Below the pieces are notes generated by a model. That model had not been told where the DNA came from and did no database searches. It was given only the letters and a program-made list of their open reading frames with translations. A stretch of DNA of 64,000 nucleotides from Xanthomonas vasicola (lineage in GTDB: Bacteria > Pseudomonadota > Gammaproteobacteria > Xanthomonadales > Xanthomonadaceae): contig NZ_JSBW02000059.1 in assembly GCF_000772705.2 (NCBI RefSeq), positions 1 to 64,000 on the forward strand, written 5' to 3'. Below, piece by piece: positions 26,072 to 35,103 of the stretch (positions are counted from its first letter, which is position 1; the number at the start of each line of letters is the position of its first letter). A program made the translations under genes and the position numbers.

Positions 26072-28177
26072 CTACCAAATCTTGACCCGCTGCTCCGGCG
26101 GCAGATACAGCTGCTGGCCCTGCTTCACATCGAAGGCGGGATACCACGCATCCAGATTACGCACGGTTTGCGCGCGGAAGCGGCCCGGCGCGTGCACGTC
26201 GGTGAGTACCACATTGCGCAGTGCCGCATCGCGGTACTTGCCACGCCATGCCTGTGCGAAGCCGAGGAAAAAGCGCTGATCCGGGCTGAAACCGTCGATG
26301 GTTCGCGGTTGCTTGCCCTGCAGCGACAACTGGTAGGCATCGTATGCCGTGGCCAGGCCCGCAACGTCGGCGATGTTTTCGCCTAGCGTCAGCTTGCCGT
26401 TGAGCGACAAGTCATCGAACGGTTTGTAGGCACTGAACTGCGCGGCCAACGCACTGCCGGCGCTCTGGAACTTCTTCAGGTCTTGCGGCGTCCACCAGTT
26501 GTGCAGCTCGCCGTGTTCGTCGAATAGCGCGCCCATGTTGTCGAAGCTATGACTGATCTCGTGCCCGATCACCGCACCGATCGCGCCATAGTTCACCGCA
26601 TCGTCGGCGGCTGGGTCGAAGAACGGCGGTTGCAGGATTGCCGCCGGGAAGATCAGGCGGTTTTCCAGCGGCACGTTCAGCGCGTTGACTTCCTGCGGCA
26701 GCATGTACCACTCGCGGTGATCCACTGCCTTGCCCAGCTTGGCCAGGTTGCGGCGGTACTCGAACAGTTGGGCGCGTTCCACATTGCCCAGCGCATCGTC
26801 GCGACGCACGTCCAGCCCGCTGTAATCGCGCCAGGTGTCCGGGTAGCCGACTGCCACCGTCAAACCGGCGATCTTGGCCTTGGCGTGCTGCTTAGTCTCG
26901 GCAGTCATCCACTCCAGTGCATCGATGCGCTTGCCGAACGCGGTGATGATGTTCTTGACCATCTCTTCGGCACGCGTCTTGGTCTGCGCGCTGACGTACT
27001 TCTGCACATAGCGCTTGCCAACCGCTTCGCCCAATGCGGCGTTGGTCGCGTCGATGCCGCGTTTCCAGCGCTGGCGCTGCTGCGGGGTGCCCTCCAACGT
27101 GGTGCCGTAGAACGCGAAGCGCTCGTCGGCGAAGGCCTTGGACAAATACGGCGAAGCACGATCCAGGGCGCGGAAGCTCAGATAATCCTTCCAGGTCTGC
27201 AGTGGCTCGGACTGCACCAGCGCCGACAATCCGCTCAGTGCGCGCGGCTGCCACACGATGAAATCCTGCTGTGCGTTGAGCCCGGCTGCCTCGAAGAACA
27301 GCGCCCAGTCCAGGCCGGGAGCATTGCGCGCGAAATCGGCTTGTTTCCAGGCATTTGCGCCTGCCTGCACGTTGTTGGTCTGCTCCGGGGTGGCGTGCAC
27401 GCGTGCCATGGCAATTTCCAATGCCAGGATGCGCTCGGCCTTCGCGGGCGCATCGCTGATGCCGGCCAGTTCCAGCAGCGTGACGATGTGCGCGCGGTAG
27501 GCCTCGCGCAGCTGCGCCATGCGCCCGCCATCCAGGTAGAAACTGCGCTCGGGCATGCCCAGGCCGCCTTGCACCAGATAGGGCGCGTAGCGGCCTGGAT
27601 GATGCAGGTCCTGCGACACCCACAGGCCGAACAGGCGGTCGGTGTAGAAATTGGTGGAATTGAGCAGATCCACATCGGCGCGCAGCTGGCCGCCCAACGT
27701 GCGTGCCAAGGCCTGCTTGTCGTCGAGCTTGGCGATCGCATCCAGTTCCGGCTGTACCGGGCGCACGCCCTTGGCCTCGATGCTGGCTTCGTCCATGTAG
27801 GCGGCGTAGTAGTCGCCGATCTGCTTGTCTTCGCCGGTGACGCGGTCGTTGGCGGCAGCGCCTTCGATGATGTCACGGCTATGCCGCTCGGTCTCGATGG
27901 CGATCGAGGTGAAGCTGTTGAAGCTGGAGCGGTCTTGCGGAATCTGCGTGGTCTTGACCCAGTTGCCGCTGGCGTAACCGAAGAAGTCGTCGCCCGGCGC
28001 CACGCTGCGGTCCATACCCGCCATATCGAAGCCGAAATCGCCGAGCTTGGGTTTGCTGGGGGGCGGCGTTGGCTGCGTGCTCGCGGCCGGTGTCGCGCCA
28101 TCGCGGTGGCACGCAACGGTGGTCAGCAGCGCGGCAGACATGGCAGCGATCAGGACGGGGCGATGCAAAGAAGCCAT
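26072..28177 (-). CDS. M13-family zinc metallopeptidase lipoprotein (PepO/neprilysin-like)
   Basis: 701 aa from ATG 28177. A lipoprotein signal ends in LLTTVAC (lipobox Cys), followed by a Pro/Thr/Lys linker, then the M13 N-domain starting DFFGYASGNWVK. The zinc site HEISH lies within GHEISHSFDNMGALFDEHG, and the third ligand Glu in GENIADVAG. Length is typical of M13 enzymes (about 650-720 aa). It is an outer-envelope oligopeptidase acting on peptides under about 5 kDa in known relatives. The C-terminus ends LPPEQRVKIW, similar to the family's usual CxVW end. Confidence 0.93.
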   Translation of the reverse strand: MASLHRPVLIAAMSAALLTTVACHRDGATPAASTQPTPPPSKPKLGDFGFDMAGMDRSVAPGDDFFGYASGNWVKTTQIPQDRSSFNSFTSIAIETERHSRDIIEGAAANDRVTGEDKQIGDYYAAYMDEASIEAKGVRPVQPELDAIAKLDDKQALARTLGGQLRADVDLLNSTNFYTDRLFGLWVSQDLHHPGRYAPYLVQGGLGMPERSFYLDGGRMAQLREAYRAHIVTLLELAGISDAPAKAERILALEIAMARVHATPEQTNNVQAGANAWKQADFARNAPGLDWALFFEAAGLNAQQDFIVWQPRALSGLSALVQSEPLQTWKDYLSFRALDRASPYLSKAFADERFAFYGTTLEGTPQQRQRWKRGIDATNAALGEAVGKRYVQKYVSAQTKTRAEEMVKNIITAFGKRIDALEWMTAETKQHAKAKIAGLTVAVGYPDTWRDYSGLDVRRDDALGNVERAQLFEYRRNLAKLGKAVDHREWYMLPQEVNALNVPLENRLIFPAAILQPPFFDPAADDAVNYGAIGAVIGHEISHSFDNMGALFDEHGELHNWWTPQDLKKFQSAGSALAAQFSAYKPFDDLSLNGKLTLGENIADVAGLATAYDAYQLSLQGKQPRTIDGFSPDQRFFLGFAQAWRGKYRDAALRNVVLTDVHAPGRFRAQTVRNLDAWYPAFDVKQGQQLYLPPEQRVKIW

Positions 28178-28291
28178 GCGGCGCAACTCGGATAACCGGA
28201 ACGGACAGCACAGTGTAAGTGGCATGCGGTGCCAGATGCTGCTTGGAGGGCAGGCTCCATAGCGGATCGTGGTGTTGCGGACACGCTCGGT

Positions 28292-28984
28292 TCAGCGCCG
28301 GCGCTGATACCAGAAGCCGAGTGCATCGCGGGTCTGCAGCATGCGTCGCCCGCGCCACAGAAACCGCAGCAGCAGGGCCAGGTGTTCGCGCTTGGAAAAG
28401 CTGCGCAGCTTGCGGTCGGAGGTGTGCACGGTCTGGCGCAAGATCACAAAGCGGCCGCAGCGTGCCAGCGCCCGGCTGAGGGCCACATCCTCGCCGGCGT
28501 AGTAACGCGTATCGAAGCCGCCGGCGCTGACGAATGCCACCCTTGTGCAAAACAAAAAGCATCCGGGCGCAATGCCGGAAACACGAAAAAACCAACCAAA
28601 CAACGCCTGCGCCATGCGCTCGGACCACACGCGCGTGCCCTGCAGATGCACTCGCGCACCGCCGCCTACCGCGCCGGCATCGAGCGCAGCCAATGCGGCG
28701 CCAACGACCTGCGGGTTGATCAAGGTGTCGGCATCCAGAAACAGCAAGCGTTCGCCCTGCGCGGCCTGCGCACCGGCGTTACGCGTGGCGGCGATGTGGC
28801 GCAGCTGCACCTCCAGCACCTGTGCGCCATGGCTGCGTGCGATGTCCGCAGTGGCGTCTTCGCAGGCATCGGCTACCACAATCACTTCATAGTCCAGCTG
28901 CATGGCTTGCGCGCAGGCATGCAGGCACTGCAGCGTGTCGCCGATCAGGGCAGCCTCGTCATGTGCTGGAATCACGAAGGACAG
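28292..28984 (-). CDS. Glycosyltransferase family 2 protein
   Basis: 230 aa from ATG 28984, starting MLSFVIPAHDEAALIGDTL, the typical first strand of GT2 enzymes. VVADACEDAT, the DxD-equivalent LFLDADTLI and AGEDVALSRALAR are visible. No transmembrane segment is clear. It is a probable soluble or peripheral enzyme that transfers a sugar from a nucleotide-sugar donor, target unknown. No strong Shine-Dalgarno sequence precedes this ATG; a longer frame is possible but less like the family. It lies downstream of the aldo/keto reductase on the same strand, 241 nt away. Confidence 0.85.
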   Translation of the reverse strand: MSFVIPAHDEAALIGDTLQCLHACAQAMQLDYEVIVVADACEDATADIARSHGAQVLEVQLRHIAATRNAGAQAAQGERLLFLDADTLINPQVVGAALAALDAGAVGGGARVHLQGTRVWSERMAQALFGWFFRVSGIAPGCFLFCTRVAFVSAGGFDTRYYAGEDVALSRALARCGRFVILRQTVHTSDRKLRSFSKREHLALLLRFLWRGRRMLQTRDALGFWYQRRR

Positions 28985-29225
28985 CATGGGGCGTGGTTCA
29001 TGTGAGCTGCAGCCAGTGTGCAAGGTGCAGCGCCGCGAGGATGTGAGCAGGGCGATCAGCACCAATGCCCGCGCTCAAACAAGCGCTGCGACCCGACGCT
29101 TACCTATTTATCGCGCGCGTGATGTTTTGAATGGCGGCACTGGTGCGCAGCAAGCTCCACCGGCATTAACGCAGTGCCGCAGCGATCACTGCGGCACTGC
29201 GAAGACGACGATCAGGCGACGCGGC

Positions 29226-30221
<996 letters not shown>

Positions 30222-30260
30222 GGTGGGGGACTCCGTGCAGCAAAAGGTGCGGGAACAATG

Positions 30261-30349
30261 GCGGGCTGTGCGTTAGCGCGATGTGGCCCACGCGCTAACG
30301 CACAGCCCGCGCAACTCGGCAGGCAACGCTGCCGAACTGCGCGGGCTGT
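30261..30349. repeat. Compound competing inverted repeats between the quinone reductase and aldo/keto reductase genes
   Basis: A perfect 20-bp repeat pairs 30261-30280 with 30291-30310. The same central arm (30302-30313) can instead pair perfectly over 12 bp with 30338-30349, with an inner 6-bp stem at 30317-30322 / 30329-30334. The two structures are mutually exclusive, a terminator/attenuator-like layout. Neither has a long T-tract. It lies downstream of the quinone reductase and in the leader of the aldo/keto reductase gene. Confidence 0.7.
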
Positions 30350-30361
30350 TGTGAGCTGCGA

Positions 30362-30931
30362 TCAGCCCTTGAGCTTGGCGGCGAATTCGGCAACGCGCTT
30401 GCCGAGCAGCTTGGCCGTTTCCAGATCGCCGCTGCGCGGCGCTTCATCGGGCGAGGCGTCCGACGGCGAAATCGCCAGCGCACCTGCCGACCCGGCAGTC
30501 CAGTTGATGTCCTGTGGGCCATGTGCCTTGGTGTTGGCCGGCAGCAGCCCGGTACCGATCCAGACCTGGCTGTGCTGCTGCGACAACGTCCAGAAGTATT
30601 GGATGGTGGCGTACTTGTCGCCGTTCACCGACGCCGAGTTGGTGAAGCCGGCGGCGATCTTGTCCTTCCACGCCTGCGCAAACCATGGCTTGGAGCTGGC
30701 ATCGGCAAATTTCTTGAACTGCCACGCCGGCCCGCCCATGTAGGTGGGGCTGCCGTAGATGATGGCGTCGGCGGCACTGATGGCTTCCCAGGCGTCATCG
30801 GGCAGATTGCCGTCCTGGTCGATGCGGTACAGCGTGGCTTCGCCAACGCTGGCTGCGCCCGCTTGCACCGCTTCGGCCTGCTTGACGGTGTGGCCGTAGC
30901 CGCTGAAATACACAATGGCGATCTTGCTCAT
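30362..30931 (-). CDS. WrbA-like NAD(P)H:quinone oxidoreductase / flavodoxin-family protein
   Basis: 189 aa, starting MSKIAIVYFSGYGHTVKQAE; the first loop binds the FMN phosphate. GSPTYMGGPAWQFKKF is the second flavodoxin-type loop, and ASVNGDKYATIQYF continues the fold. The family reduces quinones by two electrons, avoiding radical formation. GGAG lies upstream of the ATG at 30931. It lies upstream of the aldo/keto reductase on the same strand, separated by the compound hairpin. Confidence 0.88.
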   Translation of the reverse strand: MSKIAIVYFSGYGHTVKQAEAVQAGAASVGEATLYRIDQDGNLPDDAWEAISAADAIIYGSPTYMGGPAWQFKKFADASSKPWFAQAWKDKIAAGFTNSASVNGDKYATIQYFWTLSQQHSQVWIGTGLLPANTKAHGPQDINWTAGSAGALAISPSDASPDEAPRSGDLETAKLLGKRVAEFAAKLKG

Positions 30932-31233
30932 GGACACTCCGGGTGAACGAGGGAAGCGGATTGTGCGCACACCGGTCACGACAGCAGAATGACCACGCAC
31001 GGGACGAACTGTTGCCGCGATCATTTGCTGGGGCGTGTGAATCGTGATGCGCGTGCGGTGGTGTTGCGTGCAATCGGGGGCGCTTATCAGCCTGCGTCAG
31101 TCACGCCGGAGCGATGATGATCTGTGCGTATCTGTCAATCGGCATCGGCCTGCGTAGCCTGCCTGCTGACGTGCGGTTGCGATTGCATGCACGTGCCAGA
31201 TGCGCGAGGTGTTTTTTGGCATTCCTACAGCGC
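30932..31233. other. Intergenic region, 302 nt
   Basis: Contains the start-side region of the quinone reductase gene and the 3' side of the LysR gene. No coding sequence or strong hairpin was recognised. Confidence 0.4.
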
Positions 31234-32130
31234 TCAACCGGGTGCTGGCTTGGCCATGCACTCGATCAGGTAATCAATGAAGCTGCGCACCTTCGGCGCC
31301 AGGTGGCTGCGGCTGGTGTAGACCGCGAAGATGCCAATTTCAGCAAGCGTGTATTCGGGAAGAATGCGCACCAGGCGCCCGGCGGCGAGATGCGGTTCGG
31401 CCAGGAAATCCGGCTGCATCACGATACCTTGCCCGGCCAGCGCGGCAGCGTTCAGCACATGCCCGTTGTTTGCACGCAGGCCGCCATGCAGGCGCACGTC
31501 GATATCGCCCTGCGAGCCCTGAAAGCGCACCTCATCGCCGCTGGGCGAGTAGTGGTAGAGCAGGCATTCGTGGCCGGCCAGGTCCGATGGGTGTTGCGGC
31601 GTGCCCGCACGCGCCAAATAGGCCGGCGATGCACACGGCAGCATCCGTACCTTGCCCAACTGGCGTGCAATCAGCATCGGCGCCGGCTGGCGGGTGATAC
31701 GGATGGCGACATCGAAGCCTTCTTCGACCATATCGACCAGGCGGTCGGACAATGACAGGTCCAGCTCCACCTGCGGATAGCGCGCGCGGAAGCCGGGCAG
31801 CAATGCGCCAAGTCGCTCGATGCCGTAACTCACCGGTGCGTTCACCCGCAGCACGCCAGCCGGCTCAAGCGCCTGCGCGCCGATGGTGGCCTCCAGGTCG
31901 TCCAGGTCGGCGAGCAGCTGCAGGCAGCGCTGGTAGTACGCACTGCCGGCACTGGTCAGGCTGACCCTGCGGGTGGTGCGGTTGAGCAGGCGCGTGCCGA
32001 GCCGCTGTTCGAGCGCGGCCACCTGGCGGGTGACGCTGGCGGTGGAGCGGTCCAATGCCTCGGCGGCGGCGCTGAAACCACTGCGCTCGGCCACGGCCGT
32101 GAACACACGCATCGCATCCAGGGTATCCAT
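31234..32130 (-). CDS. LysR-family transcriptional regulator
   Basis: 298 aa. The N-terminal winged helix (MDTLDAMRVFTAVAERSGFS to about residue 60, with VTRQVAALEQRLGTRLLNRTTR) is followed by a ligand-binding domain. VSYGIERLGALLPGFRARYPQV and DVAIRITRQ are typical of regulators controlling oxidoreductases. It is divergent from the DoxX-dioxygenase pair, so it probably regulates that pair and itself. Inducer unknown. Confidence 0.92.
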   Translation of the reverse strand: MDTLDAMRVFTAVAERSGFSAAAEALDRSTASVTRQVAALEQRLGTRLLNRTTRRVSLTSAGSAYYQRCLQLLADLDDLEATIGAQALEPAGVLRVNAPVSYGIERLGALLPGFRARYPQVELDLSLSDRLVDMVEEGFDVAIRITRQPAPMLIARQLGKVRMLPCASPAYLARAGTPQHPSDLAGHECLLYHYSPSGDEVRFQGSQGDIDVRLHGGLRANNGHVLNAAALAGQGIVMQPDFLAEPHLAAGRLVRILPEYTLAEIGIFAVYTSRSHLAPKVRSFIDYLIECMAKPAPG

Positions 32131-32165
32131 GGCAGCTCCGATTGTTACCTTTAGTGAAATAAATT

Positions 32166-32191
32166 ATCTGAAGTAGACGTATTTATCAGAT
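32166..32191. promoter_or_regulatory. Candidate LysR operator in the divergent intergenic region
   Basis: An AT-rich 26-nt stretch in an otherwise GC-rich region contains the short inverted arms ATCTGA (32166-32171) and TCAGAT (32186-32191). LysR proteins commonly bind such sites between their own gene and a divergent target. The arms are short, so this is a suggestion only. Confidence 0.35.
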
Positions 32192-32236
32192 TTTTGTAAG
32201 GAATAGGCTGTGCTGGTCCTCACCGGAGTTCGTCCC

Positions 32237-32646
32237 ATGACAACTGCCCTCGCATCTCCACGTACCGCCGCCTATGGCACTGCCTTGCTGCGCATCAGCC
32301 TGGGCGTACTGTTTCTGGTGCATGGTCTGACCAAATTGTGGTCTTCACCCCAGCCGGTACCGTGGCGTATTTCCACTCGCTCGGCCTGCCCGCTGCATTG
32401 GCGTACATCAGCATGACGCTGGAACTCGGCCTTGGCGTGTCCTTGTTGCTGGGCATCCATGCGCGCTGGGTCGCGCTGCTGGGCGTGCCGCTTTTGCTGG
32501 GCACGATTGTCAGCGTGCATGGTGCCAACGGTTTTGGTTTTTCCAATCCGGGTGGCGGCTGGGAATACCCGGCGTTATGGACGGTGTTGCTGATCGTGCA
32601 GGCGTTGCTCGGCGACGGCGCATTCGCGTTGAAGCCATCGCGCTGA
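32237..32646 (+). pseudogene. DoxX-family membrane protein interrupted by a single-base frameshift
   Basis: It starts MTTALASPRTAAYGTALLR at ATG 32237 (GGAG upstream). The first frame runs LFLVHGLTKLW and then becomes nonsense. The +1-offset frame picks up as VFTPAGTVAYFHSLGLPAAL and continues to the normal DoxX C-terminus, ending at 32646. Inserting one G in TTGTGGTCTTC (near 32339-32343) restores LTKLWVFTPAGT. Family proteins are about 130-150 aa with four transmembrane helices; the restored length is about 136. It is either a real null allele or a base-call error. Confidence 0.72.
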
Positions 32647-32674
32647 GCCTGTTTTCATCCATCAAGGAGCGTCC

Positions 32675-33493
32675 ATGACCCGCTTGCCCTCCCTGTACAT
32701 CTCGCACGGTTCGCCGATGACTGCGCTGCAGCCGGGGCAGGTCGGCGAGCGGTTGGCCGACTTGCGGCAGGCCTTGCCGCGGCCGCGCGCCATTGTGGTG
32801 GCGAGCGCGCATTGGCTGGGCCGTCGCCCGCTCGTCAGCGGTGCGGTACGGCCGCCCACCATTCACGATTTCGGCGGCTTCCCGGCACCGTTGTACGAGC
32901 TGGAGTACCCGGCGCCCGGCGAGCCGGCATTGGCGCATCAGATCATGCGCCGTCTGGAGCAGGCCGGCCTGCAGCCGCACCTGGACCCGCAGCGCGGTTT
33001 CGATCACGGCGTCTGGGTGCCGCTGCGCCTGTTGTATCCGGACGCCGACATCCCGGTGGTGTCGCTATCGATCCAGCCCGAGCTTGGTCCGGCGCACCAG
33101 TTCGCAGTGGGCCGCGCGCTGGCGCCGTTGCGCGATGACGGCGTGCTGGTGATCGGCTCGGGCAGCATCACCCACAACCTGCACGACTTCCGCCACGGCT
33201 ACAGCGCCGAGCGCGAAGCGCCGTATGTGCGGCCCTTCATCGAGTGGATCGAGCGCAAACTGCTGGATAACGACGTCCCCGCGCTGTTGGACTACCGCCG
33301 CCAGGCACCGCATGCCGAACGCGCGCATCCCAGCGACGAACACTTCCTGCCGTTGTACGTGGCGATGGGCGCGGCCGGCGACGACCGGCTGGGCGCGCAG
33401 CGCATCGACGCCGGTATCGATGCGGGGTTTCTGGCGATGGATCTCTATCGCTTCGATGGGCATGCAGCAGTGGCCGACCCGGTGGCGGCGTAG
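32675..33493 (+). CDS. LigB-type extradiol dioxygenase (DOPA 4,5-dioxygenase/YgiD-like)
   Basis: 272 aa, with AAGGAG upstream of the ATG at 32675. The metal-binding His residues of the class III extradiol family are visible in LYISHGSPM, VASAHW, FDHGVWVPLRLLYP and PSDEHFLPLYVAMGAA. These enzymes cleave aromatic diols, usually with Fe(II) or Zn. It follows the DoxX remnant by 28 nt and is probably co-transcribed under the divergent LysR regulator. Substrate unknown. Confidence 0.9.
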   Translation: MTRLPSLYISHGSPMTALQPGQVGERLADLRQALPRPRAIVVASAHWLGRRPLVSGAVRPPTIHDFGGFPAPLYELEYPAPGEPALAHQIMRRLEQAGLQPHLDPQRGFDHGVWVPLRLLYPDADIPVVSLSIQPELGPAHQFAVGRALAPLRDDGVLVIGSGSITHNLHDFRHGYSAEREAPYVRPFIEWIERKLLDNDVPALLDYRRQAPHAERAHPSDEHFLPLYVAMGAAGDDRLGAQRIDAGIDAGFLAMDLYRFDGHAAVADPVAA

Positions 33494-33852
33494 CGCTGGA
33501 AGCCAGGGCGGGCGCGTCGGAACTTTGAACCAAGCGCAGCTGAGAGACGACTGCGCATGCACCATGCGGGCGCGGTCGGTGCTCTGTGCGGCAGGTGCCA
33601 GTTGTACGCTGCGGTTCCTGCGCGCCGTCCGCACCATCCGACGACTGCTTGCTACGTTTTGGTAGCTGCTCAATGTGCCGCGGCGCTGATCAGTGCTGGT
33701 GTCGTCGGGTGATTGGAATGGATGTCGTCGGTGTCATGCCGTCCTGCGCGAGCGCGAGGGGCACCACGCCAAGCCCACAGCGCTCTGAAGCATTCACGAA
33801 CAGGTGCAGGCCAATCTCATAGGCTGAGACGCCGCCGTTGCATGCTGCCCGC
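33494..33852. other. Intergenic region, 359 nt, containing a dispersed repeat copy
   Basis: It holds the repeat copy at 33596-33670, which also occurs at 43257-43330. No gene was recognised in the rest. The end provides the leader for the radical SAM gene; no clear ribosome binding site is visible there. Confidence 0.45.
33596..33670. repeat. Dispersed intergenic repeat, copy A
   Basis: This is about 75% similar by eye to 43257-43330, sharing blocks such as GCGCGCCGTCC/CGCGCCGTCC and GCTACGTTTTG. Both copies lie roughly 60-110 nt downstream of plus-strand genes in the same orientation. It is probably a lineage-specific intergenic element. Confidence 0.6.
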
Positions 33853-35097
33853 GTGAAAATCCTCGACAAGCTCGCCGTCCTCGCCGACGCCGCCAAATAC
33901 GACGCCTCCTGTGCCTCCAGCGGCGCCAACAAGCGCAATTCGTTGGGCACCGGTGGCATCGGCAGCACCGAGGGCATGGGCATCTGTCACTCCTACACGC
34001 CCGACGGCCGTTGCGTGTCGCTGTTGAAGATCCTGCTGACCAATTTTTGCATCTTCGATTGCGCGTATTGCGTCAATCGCGTGTCCAGCAATGTGCGCCG
34101 CGCGCGCTTCACGCCGGAAGAAGTAGTCACGCTCACGCTGGACTTCTACAAGCGCAATTACATCGAAGGCCTGTTCCTGTCCAGCGGCATCATCCGCAAC
34201 TCCGACTACACCATGGAGCAGCTGGTGGAAGTGGCGCGGCAGCTGCGCGAGGTGCACCATTTCGCCGGCTACATCCATCTCAAGACCATTCCCGATGCAA
34301 CGCCGGAGTTGCTGGCCGCTGCCGGGCGTTACGCCGATCGCCTGAGCATCAACGTAGAGTTGCCCACCGAGCAGGGCCTGACGCTGCTGGCGCCGGAAAA
34401 AAGCGTGGGCGGCATCCGCTCGGCCATGGGCGAGCTGCGCTGGCGCATCGAAGAAAATCAGCTCGAACGCAAAGCCGAGAAAGTGCGCCGGGCCAAGCCG
34501 CCACGCTTCGCACCGGCCGGGCAGAGCACACAGATGATCGTCGGCGCCGACGATGCCAATGACCGCAGCATTCTGGACACCAGCCACAATCTGTACGGTA
34601 ACTACCGCATGCGCCGGGTGTACTACTCGGCCTTCAGCCCGATCCCGGATGCTTCGTCCAAATTGCCACTGCAGGCACCGCCGCTACAGCGCGAGCACCG
34701 GTTGTATCAGGCCGACTGGTTATTGCGCTTCTACGAGTTCAGCGTGGAAGAAATTGCACCGGCGCAATCCAGTGGCATGCTTGATCTGGACGTGGATCCC
34801 AAGCTGGCCTGGGCATTGCGCAACCCGGAGCGGTTTCCGGTGGATTTGAATGCCGCGCCGCGCGAGATGCTGCTGCGTGTGCCGGGCCTGGGCACGCGCA
34901 ACGTGGAGCGTTTGTTGTTGTCGCGCCGGCATGCGCGCTTGCGCGTCGGCGACCTGGCGCGGCTGCGCGTGCCGATGAAAAAGCTGCTGCCGTTCGTCAG
35001 TGTGCTCGATCATCATCCGCGGCAACGGCTGGACGATCCGGTCAGGTTGCGTGCGCAGTTGGCGCCTGCGCCTAGGCAGGCAAGTCTGTTCGACTGA
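33853..35097 (+). CDS. Radical SAM protein linked to UdgX, putative DNA modification/repair (with C-terminal helix-hairpin-helix)
   Basis: 414 aa from GTG 33853, chosen because the protein then begins KILDKLAVLADAAKYDASC, as relatives do; an in-frame TTG lies 5 codons earlier. The 4Fe-4S cluster motif is CIFDCAYC (Cys66, Cys70, Cys73). Other conserved parts are SGIIRNSDYTMEQL and SINVELPTEQGL. A helix-hairpin-helix (LNAAPREMLLRVPGLGTRN) lies near the C-terminus, a non-specific DNA-binding element. The family (known as the UDG-linked radical SAM group) is encoded next to UDG-like proteins; its reaction is unknown. The partner gene starts 6 nt later. Confidence 0.9.
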   Translation: MKILDKLAVLADAAKYDASCASSGANKRNSLGTGGIGSTEGMGICHSYTPDGRCVSLLKILLTNFCIFDCAYCVNRVSSNVRRARFTPEEVVTLTLDFYKRNYIEGLFLSSGIIRNSDYTMEQLVEVARQLREVHHFAGYIHLKTIPDATPELLAAAGRYADRLSINVELPTEQGLTLLAPEKSVGGIRSAMGELRWRIEENQLERKAEKVRRAKPPRFAPAGQSTQMIVGADDANDRSILDTSHNLYGNYRMRRVYYSAFSPIPDASSKLPLQAPPLQREHRLYQADWLLRFYEFSVEEIAPAQSSGMLDLDVDPKLAWALRNPERFPVDLNAAPREMLLRVPGLGTRNVERLLLSRRHARLRVGDLARLRVPMKKLLPFVSVLDHHPRQRLDDPVRLRAQLAPAPRQASLFD

Positions 35098-35103
35098 CTC
35101 GCT

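Noticed and set aside
26549-28195. 548-codon plus-strand frame opposite the M13 peptidase gene
   Set aside because: It mirrors the GC-rich peptidase gene; the composition (many His, Gln, Ala, Val) and lack of any domain mark it as a shadow.
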